A stretch of 7,826 bases of DNA from contig NZ_CALETI010000370.1 of assembly GCF_937920075.1 (NCBI RefSeq), positions 1 to 7,826 on the forward strand, in the 5' to 3' direction. Source of the DNA: an uncultured Agitococcus sp. (GTDB lineage Bacteria > Pseudomonadota > Gammaproteobacteria > Pseudomonadales > Moraxellaceae). Numbering within the stretch: position 1 is the stretch's first letter; the number at the start of each line of letters is the position of its first letter. The notes under the pieces are model-generated. The model searched no databases. It saw only the letters and a program-made list of their open reading frames with translations, and was not told the origin of the DNA. Position numbers and translations under genes: made by a program. Below, piece by piece: positions 6,506 to 7,826 of this stretch.

Positions 6506-7156
6506 ATGCTGTGTTCCGTTATTTTGCAGAATGTTAATTTTGCTCTTGATGACCCCAATAACACTAAGTTCTCTTTGACGCAAAAAATATTAGCAATAAA
6601 TAGTGCGTTACAGGCATTGGTTAGCTATCGACCCGATGCAGCGTCATACACAACTATGATGCTGCTAGTCGCTGGAACACGACAAACATTGCCAAGTGAC
6701 GGAGTAAGGTTGTTAAAGGTTATTCGTAATCGTGGACAAAGCGGTTTAAGTGATGCAGGTCGAGCGATTCGCAAGGCTGATATGCTTGTTCAAGACGCGC
6801 TTATTCCTGATTGGCATGAAACAACAGGGCAAACAACGATTGATGAGTATTTTTACGATTCAATTACCCCTAAAGATTTTTATGTTTATCCTCCTGCGCC
6901 TGTATCGCCTGTTATTGGGGTTGATATTAGCTATGTTCGTGTATTACCGACCATTACCGCAGGGACAGATGCGTTTCCTGTTGATGATTACTTTGCTCCT
7001 GCTATTCAAGAGTGGATGCTTTACTTGTTGTGGGGCGGTGATGATAAGCAAAATCAAAATTATGCAGATGCTCGCTCTCATTTAAGTACGTTTTTTCAAC
7101 TGCTGCAAATTAAAGCAGCGTCCGATGGTGCGGTTAATCCAAAATCAAAAGGCTAA
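6506..7156 (+). CDS. DUF6682 phage protein, copy 2
   Basis: This 216-residue paralogue of the preceding gene opens with the same MLCS-x-IL and keeps all the family marks: Y-R-P-D (41-44), A-G-T-R-Q-T-L-P (56-63), V-R-L-L-K-V-I-R-N (67-75), D-W-H (102-104), D-F-Y-V-Y-P-P (124-130), and Q-E-W-M-L-Y-L-L-W (168-176) followed by GGDD. Copy 2 has the more typical family motifs (YVYPP, AGTRQTLP), so it may be the ancestral, functional version. TAAGGTGAT at 6495-6503, overlapping the upstream stop, is a good ribosome-binding site and fixes ATG 6506. A connector role next to the portal or adaptor ring is inferred from position before the SU10-type adaptor. The two copies could form a mixed ring or act at different layers. 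Confidence 0.87.
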   Translation: MLCSVILQNVNFALDDPNNTKFSLTQKILAINSALQALVSYRPDAASYTTMMLLVAGTRQTLPSDGVRLLKVIRNRGQSGLSDAGRAIRKADMLVQDALIPDWHETTGQTTIDEYFYDSITPKDFYVYPPAPVSPVIGVDISYVRVLPTITAGTDAFPVDDYFAPAIQEWMLYLLWGGDDKQNQNYADARSHLSTFFQLLQIKAASDGAVNPKSKG

Positions 7157-7159
7157 GTC

Positions 7160-7795
7160 ATGGCTATTGTTCCTTACTCGCAATGGTTGCCGTATGTTCA
7201 GGTTAATGTGCCTGACTGCCCAAAGGCGTTAATCGTTGAAGCCATTCGTCAAAAAGTTATTGAGTTTTGCCAGCGTTCGTTATTCTTGCGCCAAGATTTA
7301 GACGGGTTTTACACGGTAGCTAACGATAACGAATACGACATACCAACACCAGTCGACACCACAATCGCGCAATTACTCATGTTGAAAGTCAATAAGCGTG
7401 AGTTACAGCCAAAAACACAAGATGACCTAGAAGAAATCTACCAAGAATGGCGAGATCAATCAGGTGAACCATCCTACTTCTTTCTTAAAAATACCAATAC
7501 CGCCATTTTAGTTCCAAAACCTATGGGCGTTTATCCCGTCCGAATCCTTGTTGCACTAAAGCCTACGCAAGCAGCGCAAGGCGTGGACGAAATCATCTTT
7601 GAAGAATACAAGGATGCGATTAAGCATGGCGCATTAGCGTATCTAATGCTCATGGCAGAGAAAACATGGTCCAACCCTAATATGTCAGCGTTTTATCAAA
7701 GCCAATTTGATGCAGCTATTACTGATTCAAAAATGAGAGCTGAAAAAGGCTATGCCATGCGTAAAACATTCCGCTCTAAGCCTAAATATATTTAA
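7160..7795 (+). CDS. Phage adaptor protein, SU10-type
   Basis: This 211-residue protein resembles the adaptor family named after phage SU10, which forms a ring under the portal and links it to the tail nozzle and fibres. Matching features in order are V-P-D-C-P (17-21); A-I-R-Q-K-V-I-E-F-C-Q-R-S (28-40) with R-Q-D-L-D (44-48); Y-D-I-P-T-P (59-64); D-L-E-E-I-Y-Q-E-W-R (89-98) then S-G-E-P-S-Y-F (101-107); L-V-P-K-P (117-121); E-E-Y-K-D-A-I-K-H-G-A-L-A-Y-L (148-162); and a K-T-W-S-N-P (168-173) helix with F-Y-Q-S-Q-F. The start is supported by AAGG at 7149-7152, inside the previous gene's end. It completes a portal-capsid-adaptor set expected for a podovirus-like virion. Confidence 0.87.
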   Translation: MAIVPYSQWLPYVQVNVPDCPKALIVEAIRQKVIEFCQRSLFLRQDLDGFYTVANDNEYDIPTPVDTTIAQLLMLKVNKRELQPKTQDDLEEIYQEWRDQSGEPSYFFLKNTNTAILVPKPMGVYPVRILVALKPTQAAQGVDEIIFEEYKDAIKHGALAYLMLMAEKTWSNPNMSAFYQSQFDAAITDSKMRAEKGYAMRKTFRSKPKYI

Positions 7796-7805
7796 GGGGT
7801 TTGAT

Positions 7806-7826
7806 ATGACAACATATACATTAACA
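7806..7826 (+). CDS. Start of next gene, truncated by window edge
   Basis: ATG at 7806 is preceded by AAGGGG (7794-7799, overlapping the adaptor stop) at six-base spacing, a strong ribosome-binding site. Only seven codons (MTTYTLT) are present, so the product cannot be named. The same spacing style as the upstream genes makes it a likely further member of the structural operon. Confidence 0.6.

Noticed and set aside
1..7826. Depletion of GGCC or CTAG
   Set aside because: GGCC occurs about 14 times and CTAG about 9 times, not far enough from rough expectation (and from the usual rarity of CTAG) to claim avoidance.

Overview
This window is a piece of a tailed-phage (or prophage) virion-morphogenesis operon. 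Every recognisable gene lies on the + strand, with start/stop overlaps or gaps of a few bases. GC content is about 44% by rough estimate. A P22-type portal, an N4-gp56-type major capsid protein and DUF6682/SU10-type adaptor proteins together point to a short-tailed (podovirus-like) member of the Caudoviricetes. The host cannot be named from the sequence. Good AGGA/GGAG/AAGG ribosome-binding sites fit a bacterial host, probably Gram-negative.

Layout from left to right: an unrecognised 137-residue protein (11-424); the portal (421-2631); a scaffolding-like protein with an acidic N-terminus and a coiled coil (2628-3503); a 78-residue CsrA/RsmA-like RNA-binding protein (3503-3739) whose 3' end overlaps the next gene; the major capsid protein (3699-4817); the only intergenic gap of note (4818-4860), with a hairpin and a strong ribosome-binding site; a small structural protein, possibly a capsid decoration protein (4861-5313); an unrecognised 174-residue protein (5317-5841); two tandem paralogues of the DUF6682 phage family (5844-6497 and 6506-7156); an SU10-type adaptor (7160-7795); and the first seven codons of another gene (from 7806). 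No tRNA, CRISPR array, insertion sequence, convincing promoter or classical terminator was seen.

The genes follow the order of head assembly. The portal dodecamer nucleates the head, the scaffold guides capsid polymerisation, capsid and accessory proteins form the shell, and adaptor/connector proteins close the portal vertex and join it to the short tail. Tight packing implies translation from a long polycistronic message.

The most unusual content is the csrA-like gene between scaffold and capsid genes. Its ribosome-binding site sits in the loop of a perfect AU-rich inverted repeat that exposes AGG(A), which looks like a CsrA target. A second small hairpin, inside the csrA-like frame, covers the capsid gene's ribosome-binding site. 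This suggests, as inference only, translational control or coupling at the scaffold/capsid boundary. Separately, the tetranucleotide palindromes CCGG (none found) and GATC (four found, all right of 5857) are strongly depleted, a pattern expected from restriction avoidance.
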